Part shown: in pieces, positions 45,246 through 53,907 of the stretch
Layout of the letters: the number at the start of each line of letters is the position of its first letter
How positions within the stretch are numbered: the stretch's first letter is position 1
Translations under genes and position numbers: made by a program
The notes under the pieces: model-generated
What the model saw: only the letters and a program-made list of their open reading frames with translations
Databases searched by the model: none
Told to the model about the DNA's origin: nothing
NCBI RefSeq assembly: GCF_029504655.1
Contig: NZ_JAQFIL010000001.1
Location: 7,164,001 to 7,228,000, forward strand
Direction: 5' to 3'
DNA length: 64,000 bases
From: Catalinimonas alkaloidigena
GTDB taxonomy: Bacteria > Bacteroidota > Bacteroidia > Cytophagales > Cyclobacteriaceae

Positions 45246-47393
45246 TTACAGGGATGCAGTTCTTTCAAGTTCCTTCACTCGATTATTAGTCCTGTTGAAT
45301 TCGTTGATACCTACATTCACCTTTATATCCTTTTGATCACCTGTAGAAATTCCAGAACTCAAACTGTTATTAATAGTCTGGAAATCAGGTTCGTTTAATC
45401 CACCATCAGCATATATTTTGAATTTTTTCCTTTTACCTTCTCTGTTAATCCTGTCAAGTATATGCAGGTTGTTTGCAGTAGCTTGTCTATTAATGAAATA
45501 CTCTTCCCCTTCTGCTTCTACCATCTGTCCAGAATTAGTATTAATTACATTTATCCCACCTTCACGATGAGATTTTCCCTTCAGCAAACCACCCTTAGCA
45601 AATTTCTGTTTAGCAATGATTCCGGTTTGTACAGCACCCATTGCACCCACTATTGCAGCAAGTACTACGTTAGGAAGTGCCTGAGTAACGCCAACTGCTG
45701 TGTTGATGATAGAACTACTTATCGCACGAATTTTATCAGCAATAGCTCTCTTTTTCTCAGCTTCCTGAATTTTCTTTTCTTGTTCAATCTTCTGCTTTGC
45801 TAGAAACTCTTCTCTTTTTCTCTCCTTATCGATCAGACCGATTATTTGATCTTTTCTAGCACCCTTCGCTGCATCCGCTTGCTGTTCCAGTGCTGTTATT
45901 TTCTGGATTGACTGACTTTGACTTTCTGTAAGTTGATCTAATTTTCTAGTACTTCTTTCTATCTGTCTATCAAGACTTGTAGTAATTGCACTAGCTATCT
46001 GATCATAACCTTCCAAAACTTTTGTACCTATTGCTGCTATTTTGTCTTCTAATTCAGCATCTTCTGATACTCCGAATAATCCTTCCAGCAAACTGGGTGT
46101 ATCTTCATCTTCAGATAAGGTTTCATTATTTTTCTTAACAATTTCCTTAAGTCCTGGAAGAAATTTATCCTGCATCAATTTATTTAATTTCTGAAGTCTG
46201 GGATCTATCTCTTTTTCATCAGGAATACCGAAAATATCAGGTAGATCAGAACCTTCACTAAGCACTTTTTTAGTGTTTTCAGCATTCTTTTTTAACTCAT
46301 CCAGTCTTTTTTGATCAGCAGTATTAATTGCATCTATACGGGCTTGTTCCTGCTCAATCAGGAATATTGTTTTATCCGTTTCTACCTGCTTATATTCATC
46401 AGAATCGGCCTTATACAAGGACTTTTTTAGCTCAAAAATTTCTAATTGAAGCTTTTCAACATCTTTTTTCTTAGCTTTTTCTATAGAAAGAATGCGTTCT
46501 TTTTCCTTTATAGCGGATTCTATAGACTCTTTTCTTAGTTTTTCATCGTGTTTGTACTGTTCCTCACGCATTTTCCTGAGTTCAGCAGCACGATTTTGGG
46601 CAACTCTTGTAATTTGTTTATCAATTGCTGCCTGAGAATCTGAAGATATTTCCTGAATTTCCTCAATGGCCTGTTTGAACTCCCCACGAACAAGTGCTAA
46701 TGCAGCTTCACCTATGTTTTTGAAAACAGCTTTGGCAATTTCCCCTGCAATTTTGAATGCTCCACTGATACCACCTACACGATCAGAGAATTCTTTAAGA
46801 GGTTTTATACTGTCTGTAATCCATTTTGTAAGATCTTCCCAGTATGCCACCACAGCACCCAACGCAACTACAAACAAACCGATCCCAGTTGCAGCAAGTG
46901 CGATTCTGGTAGTAGTAGAAAAGGACTTTGCACCAACACCAGCTAACTTAAAATTTGCTAATGCTGATTGTCCGAATAATTTGTAAGCAGATGTAGCACC
47001 TTCTGTTATCTTTTTTACACCATCTAAAGCAACTACAAGATTCAATGCAGTTGCTTGTGCTTTCTGTATTTGTTCCGCTGTTTTCTCTCCGAATGCTGAA
47101 CTTGCCACTGTAGCAATTGCAAAACCACCTGCTAAACCTTCACCAATTTTGAACAAGTTTTCAGCACGTTCAGCACTAGACATTGTAGTAAGAGATTCAT
47201 CTATCTTACCTATCTCTCCCCGTGTTTGTACTAATTGTTTGCGAAGTTTTTCAAAATTATCAGAACCTAACTCTGAGGTTTCTAATTGTGCTTCAAGTTC
47301 TTTTGCAGTTTCCTGAAGTTGAGACATCGATTTGATTTCCTTATCCAGTCCATCAATCTTAATGCTATATATTTTTTGATTTTGTGTAGCCAA
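45246..47393 (-). CDS. Tail tape measure protein
   Basis: A 715-residue largely helical protein: coiled coil at residues 15-75, hydrophobic segments near 85-105, 170-190 and 580-605, long charged coiled coils between, and a C-terminal GKSHREGGINVINTNSGQMV, typical of phage tape measure proteins, where a G-x-S-H-x-x-G-G-I motif recurs. It sets tail length; at about 1.5 angstrom per residue the tail would be near 100 nm (a family rule, not measured). The start is TTG 47393 with CTATTTATA 16 bases upstream. Confidence 0.82.
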   Translation of the reverse strand: MATQNQKIYSIKIDGLDKEIKSMSQLQETAKELEAQLETSELGSDNFEKLRKQLVQTRGEIGKIDESLTTMSSAERAENLFKIGEGLAGGFAIATVASSAFGEKTAEQIQKAQATALNLVVALDGVKKITEGATSAYKLFGQSALANFKLAGVGAKSFSTTTRIALAATGIGLFVVALGAVVAYWEDLTKWITDSIKPLKEFSDRVGGISGAFKIAGEIAKAVFKNIGEAALALVRGEFKQAIEEIQEISSDSQAAIDKQITRVAQNRAAELRKMREEQYKHDEKLRKESIESAIKEKERILSIEKAKKKDVEKLQLEIFELKKSLYKADSDEYKQVETDKTIFLIEQEQARIDAINTADQKRLDELKKNAENTKKVLSEGSDLPDIFGIPDEKEIDPRLQKLNKLMQDKFLPGLKEIVKKNNETLSEDEDTPSLLEGLFGVSEDAELEDKIAAIGTKVLEGYDQIASAITTSLDRQIERSTRKLDQLTESQSQSIQKITALEQQADAAKGARKDQIIGLIDKERKREEFLAKQKIEQEKKIQEAEKKRAIADKIRAISSSIINTAVGVTQALPNVVLAAIVGAMGAVQTGIIAKQKFAKGGLLKGKSHREGGINVINTNSGQMVEAEGEEYFINRQATANNLHILDRINREGKRKKFKIYADGGLNEPDFQTINNSLSSGISTGDQKDIKVNVGINEFNRTNNRVKELERTASL

Positions 47394-47409
47394 GTTGCTA
47401 TCTATTTCA

Positions 47410-47418
47410 TATAAATAG
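47410..47418 (-). promoter_or_regulatory. CTATTTATA motif before the tape measure gene
   Basis: Exact motif 16 bases before the TTG start. With the following AAATAG it forms a short inverted repeat (CTATTT-ATATG-AAATAG). Confidence 0.6.
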
Positions 47419-47444
47419 CACTGACATAGAAGGGTATAAGAATA

Positions 47445-49103
47445 TTATCTGATTCTCTTAACTATCAAACTTGCAATATTTTCTACAGGATCATAAGCAC
47501 GTATCTCTACAAGTCTCCAATCTACACCTTTATATCGTAAAGGGATATTAGGTTGACATTCTATCCAGTCTTTTTCTGACATATTCATATCAAATTCTAA
47601 TAGATGTCCTCTATCATTGTTGAAGTATTTTGACCTGTAAAATTTGTTGTACAGGTTATTTTCATCAGCAGAATTATATGAAAGATTTATAGTATTACCT
47701 GTACTACTTGTTCTAGTAGAATTCTCCTGATAATTACTCGTAAATGTCATTTTAACTTTCCCAACGCTTTCCCCCATATTGAGATAATACCAGTTCTCAC
47801 TGTCTGGGATAGTGGGTAATCCTTCATAATGTAAAATCCTAAGTCCAGAACCATAACTCATATTTTCAGCTACAGGAATTTCATCATAATAATGTGTTTC
47901 TTCACTTACCCTTTCCTGTTCAGTGATATAAGGAATAGAAAAAGGTCTGTTATTAGCAGATGTTTCAGCACCTGTAAGACTTCTTTTATTGTACCAAAAC
48001 ACAGGATTATAAATAGTTCCACTAAAAGGTAATGTAACCTTGTACCCTGAGTTCTGAGAGTTGAATTTTAGTGCCTGAGTACTGGAACTATCAGCAGTTT
48101 CCTTGAAGTTTACAGCAATATTCCTCTGATTATCTTCAAGTCTCTTTTCTATTACAGAATCAGCATAAACCTTTGATGTTATATTATAGCTATATTCAGA
48201 AGGGAGAATATAACTATCATATCTTTCCAAATACAAAGTATTCTGTTTCCCCAAAACTTGAAGGTTGAACATACTGATCAATCCTTTGATAAAATCAATC
48301 TGTTTTACATTATCAGGAAGGAATTCATGTAAATACAAAGTACCGTACTGATCAGCACGTTCCCATACATCAGCACTACCTGCATAAGGTAAAATAAGCT
48401 TGTTTATTTCAGCATCTTCTGCCCATGAACCTTTTAGTTTCCAGCCTATACCGGACAAAATTTTCTTTAATAGATTCACTACATAGAAGCTTGGAGGAAA
48501 ATAAAAGTAAGGTGTAAAATTCACTACTTCTGTATTTCCTGAATCTACATAACTATTATATATGTTGCTGTAAGTACCGTACTGATTTTGTTCAGGTGTT
48601 AATGTATATCCTGACTCAACAGAGAAGGTTTTATAGAAGATTAAAGGAAATTGATAATCAGTTTGAGAGTTATCATACCCTGCTTCATTGTGTGCTTTTA
48701 TAGTAGCTTCGTAGTTGTAACTAATAGGATCTATTTCTATATCTCTTAACGTTTTTTCTTCTAGTAGATCACTAAGAGAACCTAACTTACTATATAATAC
48801 TACTTCGTATTCATCACCTGTAATACTGTTCACTTTTAGATTTCCTTCAAGTATTTTTTCAGAGTTTACGAGTACTGTAATATCAAAAACAGAATAGAAC
48901 TTATCTATCACATAGAAATCATCTATAGAATTCAATACCAGATTATTCACCTTTGTTTTGGGAAGGTTGAAGGTATAAGAGAAGTCATTGAAACGTTTTT
49001 CAGGATTATTAAGATCTTCTACTATCCTGTTAAGTAAAATATTCAATGAATCTTCAGGAAGATCAAGTACAGTATTGTTACATATAAGAGTAAGAACGTT
49101 CAT
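47445..49103 (-). CDS. Phage minor tail protein
   Basis: A 552-residue protein with the pattern common in Bacteroidota phage tail proteins that follow the tape measure: RIVEDLNNPEKRFNDFSYTF near residue 28, then LPKTKVNNLVLNSI and LFYVIDKF-like beta segments. The C-terminus reads WRLVEIRAYDPVENIASLIV. It probably forms the distal tail or baseplate hub region. Its ATG overlaps the stop of the 728-residue gene, so it is translationally coupled, and it has no CTATTTATA motif. Confidence 0.65.
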   Translation of the reverse strand: MNVLTLICNNTVLDLPEDSLNILLNRIVEDLNNPEKRFNDFSYTFNLPKTKVNNLVLNSIDDFYVIDKFYSVFDITVLVNSEKILEGNLKVNSITGDEYEVVLYSKLGSLSDLLEEKTLRDIEIDPISYNYEATIKAHNEAGYDNSQTDYQFPLIFYKTFSVESGYTLTPEQNQYGTYSNIYNSYVDSGNTEVVNFTPYFYFPPSFYVVNLLKKILSGIGWKLKGSWAEDAEINKLILPYAGSADVWERADQYGTLYLHEFLPDNVKQIDFIKGLISMFNLQVLGKQNTLYLERYDSYILPSEYSYNITSKVYADSVIEKRLEDNQRNIAVNFKETADSSSTQALKFNSQNSGYKVTLPFSGTIYNPVFWYNKRSLTGAETSANNRPFSIPYITEQERVSEETHYYDEIPVAENMSYGSGLRILHYEGLPTIPDSENWYYLNMGESVGKVKMTFTSNYQENSTRTSSTGNTINLSYNSADENNLYNKFYRSKYFNNDRGHLLEFDMNMSEKDWIECQPNIPLRYKGVDWRLVEIRAYDPVENIASLIVKRIR

Positions 49104-51289
49104 TATTGACTGATACTATTTTCAGGAATGCTTTCAGTTATTGATAGCGATATGCTATAGAAGTCTTCATCAGTACTTTTCTCATACCTGACATTTGAAG
49201 TAGTAACAGATACCCAAGAATCATTTTTGTTAATATATATCTGTGATGACTTAATTAGTTCTTTTAACCAATTAAATGTTTCTGTACTGACAATTCCGCT
49301 ATTGAGTTCATACACATTTTGTACAACTACCTTTTTAGTACTGGTGATGCTGTCAGATGTAGACAATTTACCGTAGTAACTTCTATTGTAATTGCTAACG
49401 GTCCGAGTAATTGAATCTGTTACTTCTCCTACAAAACGGAATGATTCAAAAGCACCAAGTGAGTTTTGGAATAAGACATCAAAACCTGTATCACTTTCTT
49501 CTACAGATAATTCATAAGTCTGTACCTGATTAAATTCAGAACCACCAGTTTGTAATTTCACTTCAATTTTCCAAACGCTTTTTGGTTCACTACTTATTGA
49601 AAATACTGATGGACTAGATTCAAAGTAATATACACCACTACCTGTAATTGATTCTGTACTTAGTGTTCTCCATTGTGTTTGAGTATGATCAAAGAAATAA
49701 AATCTGTATTTGATAGATACATCTGTTACTCCATTGGTAGTAACAAAATATAAATAATCCTTTTGTTCCGAATGTACAGGCTTTAAATCAGGTGCATTAC
49801 TTAGAAAAGGTCCCTGATTATAAACTGATAATGTATTCTGTACAGGTAATGGTAAAGATGCATTCAATACATACTTTGTAATTCCGCTAGTTTCAAAAGG
49901 GTATTGAAATTTATACCCACCTGTAGATTTAGCGTACAATTCACCTAAATCATAATCATACTTTTTAAGATGGTTAGTACTTTTAGTGAATCCTGTGCTT
50001 TGATAACTGGGAACATATGTGTTTACATAATTCTTAAGTATTCCGGCTAAGTCAAAGTGATTTCTAGGAAGTACATAAGGTTGTTCTATAGTTTTAATGT
50101 ACTCCAGTTCATCAGCTTCATTTTCTACATATATATTTACATAGTATCCGTAATCTGACTTTGTTTCAGCTACAAATTTTGAAGATCCACTTTGAATAAG
50201 GGTAGATGAAATTCCTGTACTATTATCTATAAGAGTATCACCTGGAATAAGCTCATATTTACTACCTACTTTTTTGCTAGTAACTGTTACAGTCGCACCT
50301 GATGAATTTGCATAATAAAGCTTGTTCAAAATAGGATGATCATTTATAGCGAACCTCAGAGAATTAGCTACATCTCCTAAAGTGTTTCCTGATGTTGTGA
50401 AGAATTCCGCAAATGAAGGATCATCTTTTGCAGTGAGTTTTATGTCTATATTGTTGCTTTTAAATTGTATATAATCACCATCACTGATATTATTTGAAAC
50501 TGTTATATCCGTTTTGGAATAACTAGGAGTATCATCAAGTATTTTAGAACTCAAACTTACCAGTATAGGATTCTCAGAAGCGGTTAATAATGCAGGTTGA
50601 GATTCTACAATAATATTATCTGTTGTAGTTGTTCCTGTATCACCTGTTGTACCTGAACTTGTACCTACCGTAGCAGTATCATTTGCAGTTGTACCAGATA
50701 CATTTCGTACAAAAACATCATAATCACCTGCTGCAAGTCCTGTAAACCCACTTGTCGAAAAATAAGTACTACCTGAATCAATACTGTATTCAATAGTATC
50801 AGGAGTAACATTTGTACTTGCTGAAATTGCTAAAGCACCATCTGTTGCACCTGAAGATGATACATCCGTTACTTCAATATTATCTATAGTAATTTCAGAT
50901 GCAGGTTCAGGAATTGATTGTTGATCAAGATAGAAATGTTCTCTGGTGATTTCAGAAGGATCATTGTATTCGTAGCAAACCTTATAAAAATCCTGAGGTA
51001 ACGTACTACCTGTATAAGTTAATTTGAAGTAGGTTTCACCAGTTATAACGCTGCTACCATCTCCCTGACTATCTACAGTCCAGAATTCTCTGAAATCAAT
51101 AGGAATACCTTCATCCTGATAAGTTGTTACTCCAGATGATACACTAATATCAAAATGTCGTAAACATTCATATGTAGATCCCGATCCGCAATTGTTATCA
51201 CAATCATCTATTTGAACAGATACGTTAACAGCATCTATTGTATTATCTGCTTTTCTATAAAAGTATTTTTTAGTGCTATATGAAGCCAT
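49103..51289 (-). CDS. Large phage tail protein with SprB-like repeat
   Basis: A 728-residue Ser/Thr-rich protein. Residues about 135-205 resemble a SprB-type repeat of Bacteroidota surface adhesins: VTDVSSSGATDGALAIS, then I-E-Y-S-I-D-S-G-S-T-Y-F, FTGLAAGDYDVFVRNVSGTT. Later blocks include an LPRNHFDLAGILKNYVN segment near 400 and a long beta-rich part. It is probably a tail-tip or adhesin-like component. It is coupled by shared start/stop bases to both neighbours and begins with ATG. Confidence 0.6.
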   Translation of the reverse strand: MASYSTKKYFYRKADNTIDAVNVSVQIDDCDNNCGSGSTYECLRHFDISVSSGVTTYQDEGIPIDFREFWTVDSQGDGSSVITGETYFKLTYTGSTLPQDFYKVCYEYNDPSEITREHFYLDQQSIPEPASEITIDNIEVTDVSSSGATDGALAISASTNVTPDTIEYSIDSGSTYFSTSGFTGLAAGDYDVFVRNVSGTTANDTATVGTSSGTTGDTGTTTTDNIIVESQPALLTASENPILVSLSSKILDDTPSYSKTDITVSNNISDGDYIQFKSNNIDIKLTAKDDPSFAEFFTTSGNTLGDVANSLRFAINDHPILNKLYYANSSGATVTVTSKKVGSKYELIPGDTLIDNSTGISSTLIQSGSSKFVAETKSDYGYYVNIYVENEADELEYIKTIEQPYVLPRNHFDLAGILKNYVNTYVPSYQSTGFTKSTNHLKKYDYDLGELYAKSTGGYKFQYPFETSGITKYVLNASLPLPVQNTLSVYNQGPFLSNAPDLKPVHSEQKDYLYFVTTNGVTDVSIKYRFYFFDHTQTQWRTLSTESITGSGVYYFESSPSVFSISSEPKSVWKIEVKLQTGGSEFNQVQTYELSVEESDTGFDVLFQNSLGAFESFRFVGEVTDSITRTVSNYNRSYYGKLSTSDSITSTKKVVVQNVYELNSGIVSTETFNWLKELIKSSQIYINKNDSWVSVTTSNVRYEKSTDEDFYSISLSITESIPENSISQ

Positions 51290-51771
51290 TATTTTTCGTT
51301 AAAGTATTGTGTTAATTCCGCTGTAATTGTATCAAGCAAATCAGCATCAATTGCAGTTTCAAATGTACGTTGTGCTGTATCATTGACAGCTTGTATAAAA
51401 TTCCTTCCTCTAATCCCGTTCAAATAAATAGACCTCTGTATTACCCAAGCAAGCTGATTCTGAGACATTTTTGAATCACGAGGTCTGATATTATATCTTC
51501 GTATCCATTCTAGTAAAGCTTTGTAAGGTACACGTTTTGTGAATTTTTTTCTTCCCTGGGATAAGTATTCATAATAGTAATTTGCGAACCATGCCAACTC
51601 GAACTGATCAGGGTTATAACTTGAGTTTACAGAGTTAACAAGCCTACTGTTTTTCGGTACATTTTTTTCCAGCATCACAAATTTTATCTGTTTCTCAATG
51701 CTAGCAGCTAGATCAGAAAGCATCTGAATCATTCGCTGCTGGGTAGATAGTTGTATAGAATTATTTGCCAT
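51289..51771 (-). CDS. Phage neck/tail completion-like protein
   Basis: A 160-residue basic helical protein with a block YYYEYLSQGRKKFTKRVPYK near residue 67 and IQRSIYLNGIRGRNFIQAVN near 110. Its size and position, between a tail-terminator-like gene and tail genes, resemble HK97 gp10-type neck proteins, in which Y-L-x-x-G segments recur, but I did not find a decisive motif. ATG start coupled to the upstream stop. Confidence 0.55.
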   Translation of the reverse strand: MANNSIQLSTQQRMIQMLSDLAASIEKQIKFVMLEKNVPKNSRLVNSVNSSYNPDQFELAWFANYYYEYLSQGRKKFTKRVPYKALLEWIRRYNIRPRDSKMSQNQLAWVIQRSIYLNGIRGRNFIQAVNDTAQRTFETAIDADLLDTITAELTQYFNEK

Positions 51772-52217
51772 TACTCAGAAAGAAAGATTGTTGAATCGCA
51801 TGATTTATTTAGAACAGTGATTTCAAATTCTGCACGTACTCCATATGAACTATCTGTTGTGTGATTGATCAGGATTAGAGAAGAAAAAGAAAAAGGATTA
51901 CTGAATTGTATCGCTTTATTTTTCTTCAATTCAAAAATTATTTGCGATGCCCAATCTTCACACTCACTAATAATATCTATTCTTTGCTGATCTGTTATAG
52001 AGGAACTTTCAGGGAGTTGTGAGATTACCATACCTATTCTATACCGCTTAAATTTTTCATTTGTCTCAACGTTGAAAGGTAACTCAAGAAAACAACGGGG
52101 ATATACATCATTACCATAGATCGTTTCATCTTCTGACTCTCCGAATGAAAATGAATTAATGTGCTTATGCCTATCAGCTATCTGTTCAAATGCTTGTACT
52201 ATTTCTGAAATGCTCAA
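51771..52217 (-). CDS. Phage tail terminator-like protein
   Basis: A 148-residue protein with alternating alpha and beta segments: a helix near the N-terminus, PRCFLELPFNVE near 40, then a helix IISECEDWASQIIFELKKN near 82 and a final beta hairpin SYGVRAEFEITVLNKS. This layout and size fit tail terminator/completion proteins. The start is TTG 52217, 17 bases after CTATTTACA. It opens the tail gene block after a 930-base gap. Confidence 0.5.
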   Translation of the reverse strand: MSISEIVQAFEQIADRHKHINSFSFGESEDETIYGNDVYPRCFLELPFNVETNEKFKRYRIGMVISQLPESSSITDQQRIDIISECEDWASQIIFELKKNKAIQFSNPFSFSSLILINHTTDSSYGVRAEFEITVLNKSCDSTIFLSE

Positions 52218-52234
52218 AATGCTATCTACTTTAT

Positions 52235-52243
52235 TGTAAATAG
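52235..52243 (-). promoter_or_regulatory. CTATTTACA motif before the tail terminator-like gene
   Basis: One-base variant of the phage motif, 17 bases before the TTG start. The surrounding GCTAT...TAC and GTA...ATAGC can pair. Confidence 0.55.
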
Positions 52244-52680
52244 CAGATAGGTGAAATGAGTTTGTTTGCTACCGTTTCATTAAAGCAAAAGTAGTTTATT
52301 TAGGAAGCATAAAATCAATACCTATTTTTTAGATAATTTCAATACATAACAAAGCAATCAGTTTTTCAAAATTTTAAGAAGGTAATTTTTTGGAAAAATT
52401 CTTAATCACATATAATAATGAATAATTAATTGATTTTCAGATGTTTGTATTACTTTTTTTTAATATAAAATTTAAACATACGAACATTCGGATGACCTGA
52501 AAACATAAAATCGACTTTGTCTTCTTGATACAAATCACCACATTTGTTTAGAGACAAATAGAGAGGTTTTTAATAAAAAGCCAATAATGAAATATTTAAT
52601 TTTTGCTTTAGTATTTAGGAAGAATAATAAGCAATATAGAATTGCTTAAAAGATATGTGGTAGGATTCTATCCATACCAT

Positions 52681-52712
52681 AAAAAAACCCAACATGTTCT
52701 GACCATGCTGGG
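52681..52712 (-). terminator. Leftward terminator after the terminase transcript
   Basis: On the minus strand CCCAGCATG (52712-52704) pairs with CATGTTGGG (52696-52688), followed by T7. It ends the leftward transcript about 440 bases beyond the gene that stops at 53149, and separates it from the tail block. Confidence 0.7.
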
Positions 52713-52749
52713 CTATTTAAATTTTGTTTAACTTAAAATTATTCCGCCT

Positions 52750-52845
52750 ATGGAACAATTAACTAATGAGGATCTACAGCTGTTAATTGACGTTGCAGCT
52801 TTGATCGTATCAATTATCACGCTATATCGAGACAATGATGACTAG
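52750..52845 (+). CDS. 31-residue hydrophobic peptide gene
   Basis: ATG at 52750 to TAG at 52843-52845 encodes 31 residues: a short acidic start (MEQLTNEDLQ), one hydrophobic segment (LLIDVAALIVSIITLY) and a charged tail. A strong terminator follows 11 bases after the stop, and a leftward terminator precedes it, so it forms its own tiny transcription unit against the late genes. The layout recalls small holin-like or type I toxin peptides. That is inference; no family match was made. Confidence 0.5.
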   Translation: MEQLTNEDLQLLIDVAALIVSIITLYRDNDD

Positions 52846-52856
52846 CGTGAATCTTG

Positions 52857-52894
52857 AACAGCCCCTGGGTTTTACCTTGGGGTTGTTTTGTTTT
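52857..52894 (+). terminator. Terminator of the 31-residue peptide gene
   Basis: AACAGCCCC (52857-52865) pairs with GGGGTTGTT (52879-52887, one G-U pair), followed by TTGTTTT. The remainder of 52895-53148 has no gene I can support. Confidence 0.7.
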
Positions 52895-53148
52895 AATAGA
52901 CATTCTTAATAGTGTGTAAGACAAACATTATGTATGTATTACAAACGTATTACAGCCGTAAATGTGGTATAAATTTATTCCAAAATCAATATTAGCTGTC
53001 AGATTTTGTAATATTATCTTACAGTTTTTGTCTTAAATCTTACAACATGTAACTATAATAGACAAAATTAATACAATTTACTGCTGACTCTCTTCTCTAG
53101 TAATCTTTTCTAAATCCTTCATCATTTTTCCCTTCTCTATACTGTACA

Positions 53149-53853
53149 CTAAGAAGGAAAAGATTTCTGAAATGCTCGTTCTAAGTACACTAGATATCTG
53201 CGTAACATCTTCTTTTGCAATCGAAACCACTGTCCCGTACCAACCCATTGATGAAGCGAATTCCGAGTATCTTCGATCTTGTCTTGTACTTGAACCTGTA
53301 GCATTGAAGAGTAAAGGGTATTCAGAATCAAATCGTTGTTTCTCGACAAAAAAAAACTGGCAATGGATAATGCAGTGATACAGGGAATATTTTTAAAGTG
53401 TTCAGCACGTTGCATTGCATCGTAATCACCATAGCTTTCACCTTCACGTTTACACAACACTGCAAGTAGATAAGGGATGCTATTCAGTTGTCCGTGTTCT
53501 TTCAGGAAGTTGTCATAGTCTATATACTCTCCAAAACAACTACTGGAAAAGTCCTGATTGACATAGTATGTTTCACTTAAGTATTCAAATTCTGTAATAG
53601 AATCAAAACTGTCTATGTCAACTGAAAAAAGATAATCAAGTGATTCTAATAAAGGATTCACCAGTTCTGTACCTGTATCACGTAAAATATTTTCAGGGAT
53701 GGATGATAGATAACTGATTATCTGTAAATATTTGTTAAGGTTGCTTTCATCACTACTGATTATTTCCTGTACAATTAAGAATTGTTGAATAGTTATTTCT
53801 TCTAAGCTAGTAGGGAGAGAATACTTTTTATTATTGATTTCTATTTTCTTCAA
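53149..53853 (-). CDS. Phage protein of unknown function between terminase and tail genes
   Basis: A protein of 234 residues from the preferred TTG at 53853, in frame and 13 bases after a CTATTTATA motif; an upstream TTG near 53895 would add about 14 residues across the motif. It is acidic and helical, beginning with KKIEINNKKYSLPTSLEEIT and carrying a basic C-terminus (QKKMLRRYLVYLERAFQKS). Similar proteins occur beside tail genes of Bacteroidota phages, possibly as assembly chaperones, but I could not confirm a family. A second frame continues past its stop (see findings). Confidence 0.55.
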   Translation of the reverse strand: MKKIEINNKKYSLPTSLEEITIQQFLIVQEIISSDESNLNKYLQIISYLSSIPENILRDTGTELVNPLLESLDYLFSVDIDSFDSITEFEYLSETYYVNQDFSSSCFGEYIDYDNFLKEHGQLNSIPYLLAVLCKREGESYGDYDAMQRAEHFKNIPCITALSIASFFLSRNNDLILNTLYSSMLQVQVQDKIEDTRNSLHQWVGTGQWFRLQKKMLRRYLVYLERAFQKSFPS

Positions 53854-53866
53854 GATGCCATTTTTA

Positions 53867-53875
53867 TATAAATAG
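53867..53875 (-). promoter_or_regulatory. CTATTTATA motif before the 234-aa gene
   Basis: Exact motif 13 bases before TTG 53853. If this start is right, the motif is not coding. Confidence 0.6.
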
Positions 53876-53907
53876 CTATCTTCAAGATTCAACAACCTTT
53901 ACCAAAC

